Below are positions 5,977 to 6,152 of a stretch of DNA of 6,152 bases, piece after piece. The notes beneath the pieces are model-generated. The model had not been told where the DNA came from. It saw only the letters and a list, made by a program, of their open reading frames with translations, and searched no databases. The DNA comes from CAVOBC01 sp963693635. GTDB lineage: Bacteria; Pseudomonadota; Gammaproteobacteria; Pseudomonadales; Azotimanducaceae. The position numbers and the translations under genes are program-made. The stretch is taken from assembly GCA_963693635.1 (NCBI GenBank), contig CAVOBC010000296.1, forward strand, positions 1-6,152, written 5' to 3'. How positions within the stretch are numbered: the stretch's first letter is position 1; every line of letters begins with the position of its first letter.

Positions 5977-6152
5977 TCAGGAACCCGCTGCAATCAACGC
6001 CCGCAACGGCGGCTCGACCATTTCTCGATGGCGGGCGGCGGCGTCGGCGGGGTGGAGATGCTGGTAGGCCATTGCCAACTCGGCAAGTTGCAGGGCAGAC
6101 AGGTCGCCAATGCTCGTCACGGTGACGAGTATCGTGAAGATGATCGCGCGGG
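5977..6152 (-). CDS. 3' end of a convergent gene of unknown function, partial
   Basis: Read on the minus strand, the frame is open from the right edge (first full codon 6150-6148) to TGA at 5979-5977, giving 57 residues. It begins RAIIFTILVTVTSIGDLSA and continues with LQLAELAMAYQHLHP, DAAARHREMVEPP and LRALIAAGS. The composition is protein-like: an aliphatic stretch followed by alanine-rich amphipathic helices. No family is recognised. The stop lies 21 bases beyond the stop of the PhyH-family gene, so the two genes converge, with no obvious shared terminator between them. A plus-strand frame over the same bases gives a Gly/Trp/Arg-rich product and is less credible. Too little is visible to assign a function. 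Confidence 0.5.
   Translation of the reverse strand, partial: RAIIFTILVTVTSIGDLSALQLAELAMAYQHLHPADAAARHREMVEPPLRALIAAGS

Overview
The window is GC-rich, gene-dense bacterial DNA. Three things suggest a Gram-negative bacterium, most likely a proteobacterium: AGGA-type ribosome binding sites, a GTG start, and the family mix (Fic, MFS, TauD-type and phytanoyl-CoA-type dioxygenases). An F420-type reductase is also present. F420 is best known from actinobacteria but also occurs in some uncultured proteobacteria and Chloroflexi, so I leave the lineage open. No rRNA, tRNA, CRISPR array or intact insertion sequence was seen.

Layout, left to right. (1) 1-1056, +: the 3' part of a Fic-domain protein with a near-canonical catalytic motif and an N-terminal self-inhibition motif; it runs off the left edge. 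(2) 1057-1246: a gap with a short tandem repeat. (3) 1247-2665, +: a 12-helix MFS transporter starting at GTG. (4) 2801-3235, +: a small F420H2-dependent quinone/nitroreductase-family protein (Ddn-like). (5) 3236-about 3710: nearly 500 bases with no convincing gene. (6) about 3711-4298, +: the C-terminal half of a TauD/TfdA-type Fe(II)/2-oxoglutarate dioxygenase, lacking its N-terminal half and interrupted by an in-frame TAA, although every catalytic residue is still readable. (7) 4299-4461: a gap holding a small hairpin and a 38-codon reading frame that overlaps the next gene by ATGA. (8) 4462-5955, +: a 497-residue protein made of a phytanoyl-CoA dioxygenase (PhyH) domain followed by an extra domain of about 200 residues that looks like a Nudix fold without its catalytic glutamates. 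(9) 5977-6152, -: the 3' end of a convergent gene of unknown function.

The transporter, the F420-type reductase and the two 2-oxoglutarate dioxygenases (one broken) look like an accessory, small-molecule metabolism neighbourhood. The spacings (135 nt, then about 480 nt, then 163 nt) do not force a single operon, and a shared substrate cannot be deduced. The most unusual item is the PhyH/Nudix-like fusion; the second is the TauD remnant split exactly at a TAA-ATG junction.
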